Source of the DNA: Formicarius rufipectus
Taxonomy: Eukaryota > Chordata > Aves > Passeriformes > Formicariidae
DNA: 64,000 nucleotides
Direction: 5' to 3'
Assembly (NCBI GenBank): GCA_013399695.1
Contig: VXAU01001100.1
Span: 1,663,175-1,727,174, forward strand
Below, in pieces: positions 1-11,780 of this stretch. How positions within the stretch are numbered: position 1 is the stretch's first letter; the number at the start of each line of letters is the position of its first letter. A program made the position numbers and the translations under genes. The notes below the pieces were generated by a model. It ran no database searches and was not told where the DNA came from. It worked only from the letters and a program-made list of their open reading frames with translations.

Positions 1-1257
1 AAGTTTCTGCTTCAAAAAGAAATGGTGTTAGAGCAGTGAAGATATTGTCCAAATGTTGGACTATCACAAAGTATTTTTCCGTATGTTCATTTTCAGATGT
101 AAATCATTGGGTGGCAACTGACACCAAGAAATTGAAAGAAGACTCTGTTAGTTTTCAGGTTGATGCATCTGGCTGGCTGTGTGGTTATAATGGTATCACA
201 GTGTCTTGGGGAACTACTGAATCATCCTATAACAGAAGGTTGTCTAGCTCTCTGTGTACAAAGTAATAAAGCAGTGTTTGGAAAAAATTATTAGACAGCT
301 ATACTCTTTAGGCCAATTTGTCTCATAGCTACACTACAGTAAATCAGAAATAATTCCACAAACCTCTGTAGAGCTATTCTAGATTTATGTTTGCAGAACT
401 GATAGTATAATCTGGCTCTTTTAGTCTCATTCTATCATTTTATACAGCCAGCTACTGAAATAGTTAGTATGGGCAGGAGTTCTTGAAAAAAAAATTCTGT
501 CACAAAAACACAGTTCTTTTCACAATGTTTTTAACACCAAAGCTAAAATACAACAGAATAGATATACTGGTCACTTTTGAACTCTTTGCTGGCTATGTCT
601 GAGATATATGTGAACTTTCTTCATGTGTTAGTATACAAATTAAGTAGTGGTCTCTCAGCTGATATGTATCCTGCCACTGTACACAGTCGGCATTTTCAGG
701 GAGTAACAAGGCCTCTTTCTTTCTTTCTTTTTCTTCTAGATCACTGACAGGAAGGTTATTAAAAAAAAAAAAAAGTCCAAAGAAAAAGCATGGCACTTTC
801 CAGCTCTTCCCCACTCAGACAGGGCCTCAATTGTTCTGGTCTTTCCAGAGCACCAATACACACAGATCCTCTTCCAAAGATCATGTAAGCTAGCCATGGT
901 CCCATACATTGGAAATCTGTTTTTTGAGAAGTCTAGTCTGTGGTCTAATGCGACAAATTTCAGAGACAAGAACAACTTCTAAATGTTACCTGATGTTGCT
1001 GTCGATCTTATCTAAACTGAAACACAAAAATTTGAAAATTGTTTCACTATGCAGCATATAGAGAAAAACATAAAACAAAAAAAAAACCAAAAAAAACCCA
1101 CCATGATTTTACAAACATATTTTACTGCAGTCATTGCACTGCAGCTGTAACAATTTAACTTCAGGGCATGCCTTTATATCTGATATCCCACTAAGCCAGC
1201 AGTCCTAATAGCCATCACTGCCACAGATGCACCAGAGTCATTGAGATTCTTTATTTT
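1..1257. other. Intergenic DNA, no gene recognised
   Basis: AT-rich single-copy-looking sequence. It has a short CTTT run near 716-733, small A runs near 762-775 and 1076-1095, and no reading frame with recognisable content. Confidence 0.6.
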
Positions 1258-1353
1258 AAAAAAAAGAAAAAAAAAAACAGAAACAAAAAAAAACCAAAAA
1301 CACAAAATAAAAACAAAACAAAACAAAACAAAACAAACAAAAACAAAAACAAA
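1258..1353. repeat. A-rich (AAAC)n-type simple repeat
   Basis: Irregular runs of AAAC and AAAAC with poly-A stretches lead into the first assembly gap. Similar tracts occur at 6501-6592, 11647-11780, 19033-19080 and 54578-54620. Confidence 0.9.
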
Positions 1354-1681
1354 NNNNNNNNNNNNNNNNNNNNNNNNNNNNNNNNNNNNNNNNNNNNNNN
1401 NNNNNNNNNNNNNNNNNNNNNNNNNNNNNNNNNNNNNNNNNNNNNNNNNNNNNNNNNNNNNNNNNNNNNNNNNNNNNNNNNNNNNNNNNNNNNNNNNNNN
1501 NNNNNNNNNNNNNNNNNNNNNNNNNNNNNNNNNNNNNNNNNNNNNNNNNNNNNNNNNNNNNNNNNNNNNNNNNNNNNNNNNNNNNNNNNNNNNNNNNNNN
1601 NNNNNNNNNNNNNNNNNNNNNNNNNNNNNNNNNNNNNNNNNNNNNNNNNNNNNNNNNNNNNNNNNNNNNNNNNNNNNNNNN
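1354..1681. other. Assembly gap (328 N)
   Basis: The gap is preceded by an A-rich AAAC-type repeat and followed directly by a T-rich run. Open frames that appear to cross it (162 and 193 codons) consist of N and homopolymer translation and are not genes. Confidence 0.97.
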
Positions 1682-1989
1682 TTTTTTTTTCTTTTTTTTT
1701 TTTTTTTTTTTAATAACTATAGTAGGTGAAGATAACTTAGATTGCGAACACTGAGAGGCAGCAGATAATTGCGTGTCTGGGGGTGAGTGGGTGTCTATCT
1801 GAAACTGAACTTCTGAACCCACAAGCAAGCCTGCCACCCGCTAACTGTAACTGGTATGGGCTGACTGTAAATGTTGATAACATCAGGACTAATTAACTGT
1901 GGCAGTTCCTGATTCCTCCAATTGATAACACGATGTAAGACAGAACCACCAATTAGGAGCAGATAATGTGTTTCCTTCTGTACATTGAC

Positions 1990-2400
1990 TGCTTAGGTGG
2001 GGAAATGTGGGGGCTGGAAAAGAAGGCGGTGAAGATCAAGACTAAATTAAAAATTCTGGAAGTTGCAGAAGACCGTGGAGATTGGATCACTGCATAGAAA
2101 CAAGTCTGAGCGATGACCAGAGACCTTGGCTGCTAGACCAGAGAACCCTCACACCTGAGACTCATACCCATGAGCAGTGACACAGCATCACCTGAATGGG
2201 CTTTTTGCCTGCCCTTCCCTAGCGAGCAGTCACCTACCTTCCTGTGGGGAGGGACACTGAGACCTGGGAAATGCTGTGCTGCTGTGGAGGGAGAAAACAA
2301 GTGTGTGAGGAAATCAATAAAGGTAAAACCTTCAATCTCAGAGGTTCTTAAATGAACCCCAATATCCAGATTCATCATGGAATGTTGTTTACTCCATCTC
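1990..2400 (+). mobile_element. Possible LTR remnant of an endogenous retrovirus
   Basis: This block is richer in GC than its surroundings and full of TG/CA pairs where CpG may have decayed. It contains an AATAAAG hexamer at about 2317-2323 after a GC-rich stretch, the layout of an R region in a retroviral LTR. No TG...CA ends or target-site duplication could be fixed, and no internal retroviral genes are seen. The family is not identified, so the call is tentative. Confidence 0.3.
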
Positions 2401-2480
2401 ATCCTTGACAATTTAAGATATAACCTGTACAACTGTTTAATTAGACTGCCATCAAACTGCATACCCATGCTGCATGCAAA

Positions 2481-5400
2481 ATGCAGTATATGTGTTCATA
2501 ACAGAAGACCATGTTACTTGTGCAATGATCAATGACTCACCAGCAGTGTAGTCTTCTAAATTTAGTCCTGTGCCCTATTGAGGAGTTACTCTGAGAATTT
2601 ACCATGGTGACGCTACCCCTATGAGCTTATTATCACTATGTTCATCTTCTCCCTCTTACTGCTGCTAGAAAACAGACATAAATACACTAGTGTTGTTCTC
2701 TTGTCAGCTGTTTTTCTTTCAAATTCTAACTTCTAAATTGCATATTGCATAAAAACATGGAAGGAGAGAAACTGAACAAAGATCACTTAATCTTGTTAAA
2801 AATGGCAGCAAATCACATTTGTGTGAGCAGTGCAACAACAAAAAAAATACATCCCAGTACCAGCCCCTGTAAATCCACTACTCAACTATTTTCAAACATG
2901 GTAAATCAAATTTAATGCCAATATGTCTATATATGAAAGAACAGTCTGGCTGAGAAAACAAGAAAATTGCACAGAATTATGAGTTGTATTTGAAGCAAGT
3001 TTTGTTTATGATGAAGTCATCCTTGTTTGCTTGGATTTTTTAGATATTTTTTAAAGGGAATGGAAAACACACGTTATTAATAAATATTTTCATGTTATTA
3101 GACTGTGAAAGTAGGCATTTCTGTAGAAATACTCCTTTAAAAGCTTGAAGAGGCATTTGAACGACACTGGGCAAAACATCACAGAAAGCTCTGCATAATG
3201 TTAGTCATGTTGGGAAGTAACTGAAAATGGCTGATGTCCTTTTTCAGACTTTTATCGTAAAAATGTGGGCTGCCATTAAACTAGAGTCTGTTTTCTCATA
3301 AGGGAGGTACAAATATCCACTAATACCGGTAGTGCTTATTGAATTTCCATCTGCAAGTATGACATGATACAGCCAGCACAGGCAATGCTGAAAAAAGCAA
3401 AGATGAGTGAGATCAGAACATTGAACAGATGTCAAATACCATTTCTGCACCTCATCTTCTCCCTGAACAAACTGTTACTGCTTTTCTTTAAATCAGTAGC
3501 TACCCACTGGCTGTGACCATTTCTCTATCAGTGCCTGGGCAGGCATGTGTTTAAGCTCTGTCAGGGTAATCTGGGTGTCCTCAGGAGAGAGGACCTGATG
3601 TCAGCCAATGTTTTACCAAGATATTTTCAGCTCTGTCTGATTCCAGTGGTGAAACATCTGCTATGCGTATGGATTCTAAAGCCACATTCTGCTTCAGTTT
3701 CAACGCTCTCCTCTTAACTTCTCTTTTCTGGTTTCCCTACATGTAAGTCTTGTGTAATTATTTCAGGATCTGTTCTCCTTGGTACATGCAACATGACAGA
3801 ATTGGACACTAATGTATTTGTCCATCTGCACTTTTGCTTGAAAATTTGTCTCCAGCAACATCCTTTCTACTGATAGGTTTTCTTCCTCATGACTTCTTAG
3901 CTAACATTATATTAAGCTTACTTTTTCACAAGAGGTACTTAAAACATTCTAGACATTTTTTGATTTAGCTAAATAAAATAAGCCTGCACAGCTTAAGGAT
4001 TCAGTTTGCACTCATGGCCTCATCTTTTTCTTTTCCACACAAATCAGCTTATTACTTTCTGTGTACTCCAGAAAGCTTATTTAGATATGCCATAAAATAC
4101 CACCCTCTGGATGGCTATATGGACAAAGAAAAAGATAAAAGCAGTGCTGTCCACAGGTATAAAGTGTACTATACAATCCCAGTGTAAGACCCTTTCTTAA
4201 AAAGGTAAAACTATTTCAGCTGAAAACATTATAAAATAGATTAAAATCCATGGGTGGGCCAGTTCTGTGAAATCCAAAGAACTGGATTCAAGGGCATTGG
4301 AGTGTTTAGTGCTTTTTACCCTCCCTTATCAGAAAAATCTTCTACTGATAGCAGGATAGGAAGAAATTAAACCAGCTGGAGAGTGATGAAGCAAGACAGG
4401 AAATGTGATGAAGGATAGATGCATCATGGAATACATAAAATAGCTGGAATATTTCAGGCACGCTAAGGAATTGAGGCAAAAGAGAAAGCATTAACCATGC
4501 CACAAGACACTCAAGGGTTCAGTCTCTCCATGGAGGGCTGGGATGGTTGAGAAGGGAACAGAGATACGAGCAGTAGGCTGGATCCATCAAACTGATCACT
4601 TATTGCCTCCACTCCTTTGGAAAAGAGAGATAGATCTTGACACAAGGCCAGCAAGACCCAGGGGACTCCACAGCCATGAGGAATAGTACTACACTTAGTT
4701 ATTTCCCAGGATTTAGTATAGTCTAGAAGAGATGTTTTCCTTTTTACTATCTGCAAACATCTTTTCTGTATTCAATTTCTAAAATGCAAGTGCCTGGTGG
4801 CTGCCAGTTTATCAGATTTCTGGCAGGTATGGTTAAAATGTATAACTAATTTGAGACCTGCTAACCTGCCACTCATGCTGGGGCCAGTTTTCTTTTTGTG
4901 TGACAGCAGTTGCAATTATTTTTGCACTGTTCTTTTCCTTCTTTTTTTTTTTTTTTCCTGGCAAGTTTCCAAAGACCAGTGAGTTGGTGAGCAGAAAATG
5001 ATAGCTTTTTATCTGTTTAGAATTATAAGCAGAAGTATACATAGAATAGCTCTATAATGTCTGTGGCATTACCGACGTCATCCTCAGAGCAAGATACAAC
5101 AAAAATGTCTCAGTTGGAAAACAATTCAGGATAGAGGAATAAAAAGGAATATGTTGATACGCAATGTCCTGACATTTCTGAGGGGTTTGGACTTTTAATT
5201 AGTGAGGCTAGAGCTATTCAAAATTACCTACTATATTTTTGCTTTTTACTGGTTTCTTTGTCCTGGAAGGCCATCCAGATCACCAGCTCATTAGTTCGTT
5301 GTTGTTTAGTTTAAGGAGAGAGACTTAAAGCACATTACATTTTCTTCCTCAAAAGCAGAGAATCACATAGACACCACACCCATCCCTCACTGACTTAGTG

Positions 5401-6500
5401 TTCCAAAGTGGACAGTTATTAAGAGCACTGTGATGCAGACAGCCTTCTCTATAATCACATGAAAATCCAAAATATATGGGTTTACATAGCACCCATTATC
5501 ACCATGCAGGTGCATAATGATTGCACCTTCAATGTAGGAGCTTGTGCCGAGACATCTGCCATGTGTGACATGAGATGTCAGCATCTAGAAGGGAAAATCC
5601 AGTTCAAGGTGTTTAACTCCTTGGCCAGGAATTTATTTGCTAGTTTATGCTGCCTTTGGCAAATCCCCAGTGTAACACATTTCAGCAAACCTCAGGAACC
5701 AATGCATAAATGGAGTAGACCATAGGTAAATATAGTTCACTTTCCATAAGTAGACTGAAGAAAACCCCAGGAGAGGGAGGCTGTACAGGTGGAGCAGACA
5801 CTTAGGTGTGTAACTGCCTGCAGAAAAGTAAAAACTTCCATTTAAAATCTTTTCTAGTATCTCACATGAGTGCAAAGGTAAGAACTCTAAGGTTGTAACA
5901 CCATTATTAAACTCCATATGTATATAAAGTATTTTTTAGGCTGTAAATTACTTATTGAGTCATTTCAACCAAAAAATACACAACCCTTGTAGATGCAGAG
6001 TTAGAATGGGTTCACATCTTACTTTGCCTTTCCCTTTATGTGATAGTTTTGTTTCTCATTTCTGCTCCTAAATTTGTTCCTGAAGTTACAATGTCATCAT
6101 TTCTATAGACATATTGATGAGAGCGCAATCCTGGGCTCATAACACACAGCAGAACTTGAAGGATGTCTTCCTTTTAATACCAAACTGTTGTGTTGTTCAA
6201 TATGTTATTTGGGTGTAATCTGTGGGAAGCTGTTATATGAAAGAAACTAATTAAATCACTGACTTTAGATCATGTTTTTCCAGTTATATGTTTTGTTTCA
6301 CAGCTACCTGAGGACAAAAATGGTATTTGTACTAGCAAAACAGGATAGCTGAACACCTGGATTAAGTATCAGCACCAGCACCTGATTTCCTACAGCATTT
6401 TAGTGATGCACCAAACACCTAAACCTACTTCAAAAAAGTCTGAAAATTGAGTCTCATGGCTAATAAGCTGAAAGTCAAACATGCCACAGTGTCTCTCAGG
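2481..6500. other. Intergenic DNA, no gene recognised
   Basis: AT-rich sequence with stops in all frames at short intervals. The only low-complexity feature noticed is a short poly-T near 4940-4956. Confidence 0.6.
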
Positions 6501-6592
6501 AAAAACAAAACAAAACAAAACAAACAAACAAACAAAAAAACCACACACACACAAGAAAACAAAAAATCAAACCAAATCAAACAAACAAAAAA
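6501..6592. repeat. AAAC/CA-type simple repeat
   Basis: AAAAC units pass into AAAC units, then a short CA run, then irregular AAAC/AATC units. The small frames translated from it (Lys/Asn/Thr/Gln-rich) are artefacts. Confidence 0.9.
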
Positions 6593-6804
6593 ATCACTTG
6601 GAAACAAACTTGAAAACTTTGACCAGCATTTTTTCCTTTTGTAAAAGACAGCTTTGTTTGTACACAGCGGACCACTGATGACCAGCTACCACAGCGAACA
6701 TCCCTTCTGTTGCCCCCATCATTTACTGCCTCCTCTGATGCTCAGGTCATTTTCTTCCCATCTCCCAGTACCTAAATTGCATGGGAGATTTAGCAAGTAA
6801 GCAA

Positions 6805-6831
6805 GTATTTTAGGTAAAATACCTAAAATAC
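6805..6831. repeat. Perfect inverted repeat, 12-bp arms, 3-base loop
   Basis: GTATTTTAGGTA is followed by AAA and then its exact reverse complement TACCTAAAATAC. It would form a compact hairpin on either strand. No gene borders it. Confidence 0.9.
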
Positions 6832-8208
6832 CAAAAACTGGGGGGAAAAAATCAGAAACGTGTAGAGTAGGAATTAGTATAAATGCATATACATTGCCCA
6901 TAAATTAATCAATTAATTTCTTTAGATAGCTTGGAGTTAATATTTTTCAGGCTTCTTTTTATAGAACAGTCAGCAACATGGTGCCAAGTGTACCCTCATT
7001 TGTCCTTAATACCATATCCCATTATCAACAATTGTAATAGGTGTGGAGGAAATGGGACTCTAATTTTATCACTTCAGAAGCACATGTACAAAACTCTTAC
7101 CCCTCTTATCCCCCAGCAAATATTTATATCACATGAAATGCCAGTGAGGTTTAAAACACTGGGAGTAAGTGAATATTTCTGCCAAAATAGTCTGCCAGAG
7201 TTAAGCATATCATTTCAGGCTATTTGTAGATTTTTCACAGTAGTGCCATTGATCTTGAAGCTGGGGCACTAGAAAATCACAAAAAATCAATGTGATGATC
7301 TGTGTAAAATAAAGTTGGTTTGAATAAACAGTTCCATGTTAGTATAAATGCATACACATTGCATATTTGGATTAAATAAGAACCATTTTTCAGAAACTAT
7401 GTGAAATGAGAGCACTAATATAGAAAATTTTTCAGTGTGATGTTCAAAACAGTGAATGACAAAAGCTTTAATGCTGACACACAGTTCTGTGGTGAGTTGT
7501 AAAACTTCTGTGTCAAAGCAGGAGCATTTACAGGGCTTTGCTGCATACGGACTCTCAGCCCCAGCACAAGTTGTCTTACAGCTTCTGCCAGCCATGTGGG
7601 CTAGGCATAGGATGCCACAGGAGAGGACAACTTCCACCTGCAGGATTCCTGGCAGGGCACTTGCTCAGTAGACAGATTGAGCAAACAGAATAGTGAAGAA
7701 AAATTTTTGCTCATTCCAACAGTTCTACAGAGAAAATTAATGCCTGTCATTTGTTCTGCTCCATGATGCATTATCCTCCGTGATGCACAAGAACAGCCAC
7801 CCAAGCTCTGGCAGAAGGTCAGCAGGGGCCACTGAGATGGGTTTAGTCCCTGCAGGAGGACTGTGACTTTGGTCCTGCTAAATCCTCTCAGTCCTACCTG
7901 TCCTGGCTTTCAGAGCTCCTGTCTGTGTCCACAGGGTAGAAGTGACACAGGGCTCACATCAGCATACTGAACGGAGTGGTAGGCGTCTGCAGTTGGTATC
8001 TCCAGCTCCTTAGGTTGTGAAGATGCTACAGCTGACATTTGTACACTGTGAGAGTTAAAAACTGTTTCCAGCTTGGCTTTGGAGTGGGGCCACACAAACA
8101 CACACTCACATATACATACAGAGAGCATTCTCATTCCTTAACCCACATCCAACCCCTTTATACTGATGCCTAAATTCCTGCAATAGGTTTTCAAAAACAC
8201 ATTCATGG
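6832..8208. other. Intergenic DNA, no gene recognised
   Basis: Frames of up to 116 codons occur here, but none shows a known domain, consistent composition or conserved motif. They are treated as chance. Confidence 0.55.
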
Positions 8209-8254
8209 AGATAGATGATTAGATGGATAGATAGATATATAGATAGATAGATAT

Positions 8255-8317
<63 letters not shown>

Positions 8318-8372
8318 CATAGATACATAGATACATAGATACATAGATACATAGATAGATCGATCCATACAT
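8209..8372. repeat. GATA tetranucleotide microsatellite, compound with a GATACATA array
   Basis: About 110 bases of AGAT/GATA units, with a few ATAT interruptions near the left end, pass into about five units of an eight-base GATACATA pattern on the right. The Ile/Tyr/Leu/Ser-rich frames on the minus strand come from this repeat and are not genes. Confidence 0.97.
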
Positions 8373-11300
8373 AAAGTAGTTCTTTTATTAAAAGCTTCTA
8401 AGGTGCACACTAAAAGTATGCGCAAGCACGCCAGCCAGATGTTATAGCTTTCATAACTTGATATATACAGCCAACCCGTGGTACTGTATTCCCCTGGTGC
8501 CCAGCCACAGAACTCCTCAGAGCTGTCCCTTGGAGCCACTCCCAGGGCTCTGAGCTGACTCTGCTGTTTTGACTACAAGCTATCTTATTATCTCAGTTGG
8601 AGTCCTTGCAGGTGTTCTTCAAAACAGCGTGTCCTTGGTAATGTGTGTAAAAGTGATCAGTGACTTCTAAACATCACCTAATGTAAGAAACTTTGAAAAA
8701 CTGATTCAATTTACATAACTCTATAAAAATCTACAAAATACACATTAAAATCCTTAGGCATAAGTTTCACCGTGGGAGACTGTAACACATGAGAACTGGA
8801 GGAGAGAAAGGGTTTCTCAGTCTCCAGCTGCAAAGCTGGGAGTCAGCAACATGAAGGCAGAGGAAAACAGTGAGATGAAGCATGAACAAGAGACTAACTG
8901 GTGAGATGTCTGCCCCTTCTGTAGTTACTACTTCTGGCAGACACCACTCTTTCTGCACAGCATGAATGTATCCTTCCCTTTTCTCACGATACCAGTTCAT
9001 GGCTTCTTCTTCCTGATTTAGTTTCAGTATTAGACCTGATGAAAAAGAAGACACTGTTTTAAGTTTCCCATTGAAAATGAATCTACAAATGCAGAATAGA
9101 AACATAAAATGTAAGGGTAGGAGAGGAAAGAAGGCAAAAAGAACCCTTAGGAAATACTGAATAAAGAATGTTTAGGTACTGAATGACAACACGCAAACCC
9201 AAAATTAAACAATCATTTTAATGGCACAGGACATAAAAAGTAATATTTGAATTCAGGAAACTTCTTAGTAGATCACATTCGCATTTATAAACATTGCTGG
9301 TCTGAGCTGTGTTGGTCCACAGCCAGAATTAGATTAAGCCCCTGCAGTAGGACATTAGACGGCAGCACGGAGACAAACCAACACCAGCTGTACCCACTCA
9401 CTGCTTTACCATAGTGTTTTAAGCATCATCACAAGCTGCCCAGACTACCAGAAACCCTGAGATGGAGACTGACACCCCAGCTAATCCATGACATGGCAGC
9501 CAAGATACTGAAACTAATCTGGGTCACTCGACACAAAACTGTGACAGCTTATGTACAGAGTTGTATTGCCTTCACAAACTTAGTGTGTTCAGGGTGTGAC
9601 CTTACATTCATAATGTAAACAAGAACAATTGTGTCACAAGTAATGAAACTTTCCTATACTCAGATGCAACTTATTTCCACTGAAACAAACAAAAGCCTAA
9701 CCTCACAGATTTTTCCATTGAAAAAAGATTTTTTATGAAAAATCATTTGAATAGAAAGAATTTTTCTTTGGACAAAAATTACCTAGATGGTTAACTTGCT
9801 GTCACTTTATCTAGGAGAATGACATTGGTCCAGGAAGCCAAATAAGTGCTTGGGAACAGAGTACAAAAATATCTCAGGGAAGCATTGGCTGAGTTTAACT
9901 GCTGATATAAAAGTGTGCAAGACTGTTGAGCCCAGCTGAGCTGTAGTTCCTTATGAGAGCTGTAAATTTAGACTAATATCTTTAGTGAGTGAAGTTGGTT
10001 CAACACATTCTGCAATTTGTCCCTTATTTAATATAAGTGCAATAGTTTTAATTCATCCCAGAAGACATCAAGTGGTGGGACCAGCACTTTTGCTACACTG
10101 TTATGAAATGCACTAACAGCTTCATTCGAGGAAGAGTATCAGCATGGTATTGTTCTTCTAGAAGGTGGCTTCCTTACATTCCACCCTCTGGAAGCTCCTC
10201 AAGAAATACACTATATAAACCTACATTCCAGGTACTCTGCTTACAGCTCGTTGCCTCTCTCTTGGGAGGTGTTTTAAAGTCCTCTTCTGCTCAGTGGGAA
10301 TTCCCTTTGCAAAAATATGAGATTTAGATGAACAGTAGCCAAAGGAACCAAGTTCCATGAACAGTTTTCTTTTTTCAGGTAGTAGTTTAACTAGAAATAC
10401 ATATTTCAGTACAAATCAGACCTCCCTCCAGTTTCCACATTATCTTGAAAGCCTCTGGTTCAAGGGAGTGTCCCATATTTTAAATTAAGGTCTGGACTGT
10501 GCCCCACCCCTTTAGGTCTACTGGGTGGCAGTGCTGTTCTCCAATGAGTCCCCTGCCCTGCAACTGAGCAGGTGCTTCTTCAGCTGCCATCATACTTTAG
10601 GCCCCAAACTGATTTCACAGCTATACACATCAAGACCTGGCCTTCTAAAGGAAGCTCTGGGGGATCTGGCTTCTAACACATCAGGATTTGAAATGGAGGC
10701 ATTTTACCAACGGAGAATAACAGGAAGCTAGGGATCATCAATATATTTTGATTACAGAATGTTAACTCAGAACTTCCTGAGGACTGTTTCTTTTCAATAA
10801 CTCCTCTTGGAAGTGGCTTTTGCTGCAATATCCATAAATTTCAAAAAGCAGGTGAGCTCATATTGGGCCAAATTTGATTTTCAGAAACCAGATGAGTCAT
10901 GCTATTGCTGCAGTTGGCAAGAACTTGCAAATGCAGGTATGCTCTCACTTCCCAGAAAGACCATCCTGAGAGAGCTGTGCTCTGAGGATGCTGTAACCTC
11001 ACCAGTGTGGTTGTTGCTTGGTTTGCCTTTGTTCCCAGCTGGAAGGCAGCTTAAAGATGACATTTTTTGGTCCGGAAGTGGCATCACAGTGAAACAGCTG
11101 TATTGCTTTTGAAACTCTTGCTTCTCTTTCTTCATTACCCAGGGATGATGTTGTTGGAGAGGGATGGTCCCGTGGGTATTAGGTTTTAGTTTATGAGGAA
11201 GGAGGCAACTGAGCTTTGGTCTTTCAGTGGCCTGCAAGAGAACATGTGTTTTACAAGACTTGAAGGAGGAACTTGACAGCATTTCCTGGGATAGAGATTA

Positions 11301-11646
11301 CTAAATGAAGCTTGTAGTGGAGGTGATGTAAGTCATGTAAATGAAAGGACTGAGAAGCATGTGCAGTTCTTGTATGTGCTTTAGAAAGAGAGTTCTGGCA
11401 ATGTCAGACATTGGGGCCACAGTGTTAGGACAGTGTTCACGGTACATGAAACATTTTAGCATGGGGTGTCCTTGTATCTCAGTTCTAAGTTTCCCTGGTC
11501 GATAGCCATCTACAGTTGAAACAAGATTCAGAAAAGAGACCTTACATATTTTCCACTGCATTTTCTGTTCCTTCTACTTTGGCCATGAAATACTTCTTTT
11601 ATATTCAACCCAATAACGTCTTTCTTTTAAGAGACATTATGCTTCC
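8373..11646. other. Intergenic DNA; one weak exon-like segment
   Basis: No gene is identified. A minus-strand segment starting at 9035 has a good 3' splice-site-like sequence before it and an open frame after it, but no convincing donor or homologue. Other frames near 10800-11280 have no recognisable content. Confidence 0.5.
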
Positions 11647-11780
11647 CACACACACACACACACAAAAGAAAAAACAAACAAACAAACAAACAAAACCCCA
11701 AAAAAACCCAAACCAAATCAAACAAAACAAAACACACACAAAAAACCCCAAAAAAACAAACCAAACAAAAAAACAAACCC
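11647..11780. repeat. CA repeat followed by AAAC-type repeat
   Basis: A short (CA)n run at 11647-11663 passes into AAAC, AAACC and AATC units. It matches the compound structure at 6501-6592. Frames read from it on both strands are artefacts. Confidence 0.9.

Noticed and set aside
1241..1837. Frames of 162 and 193 codons across the first gap
   Set aside because: Composed of N and homopolymer translation.
8209..8372. CRISPR array from the regular repeats
   Set aside because: The repeats are contiguous tetranucleotides with no unique spacers, in an animal genome.
8106..8539. Ile/Tyr/Ser-rich frames (88 and 106 codons)
   Set aside because: Translation of the GATA microsatellite.
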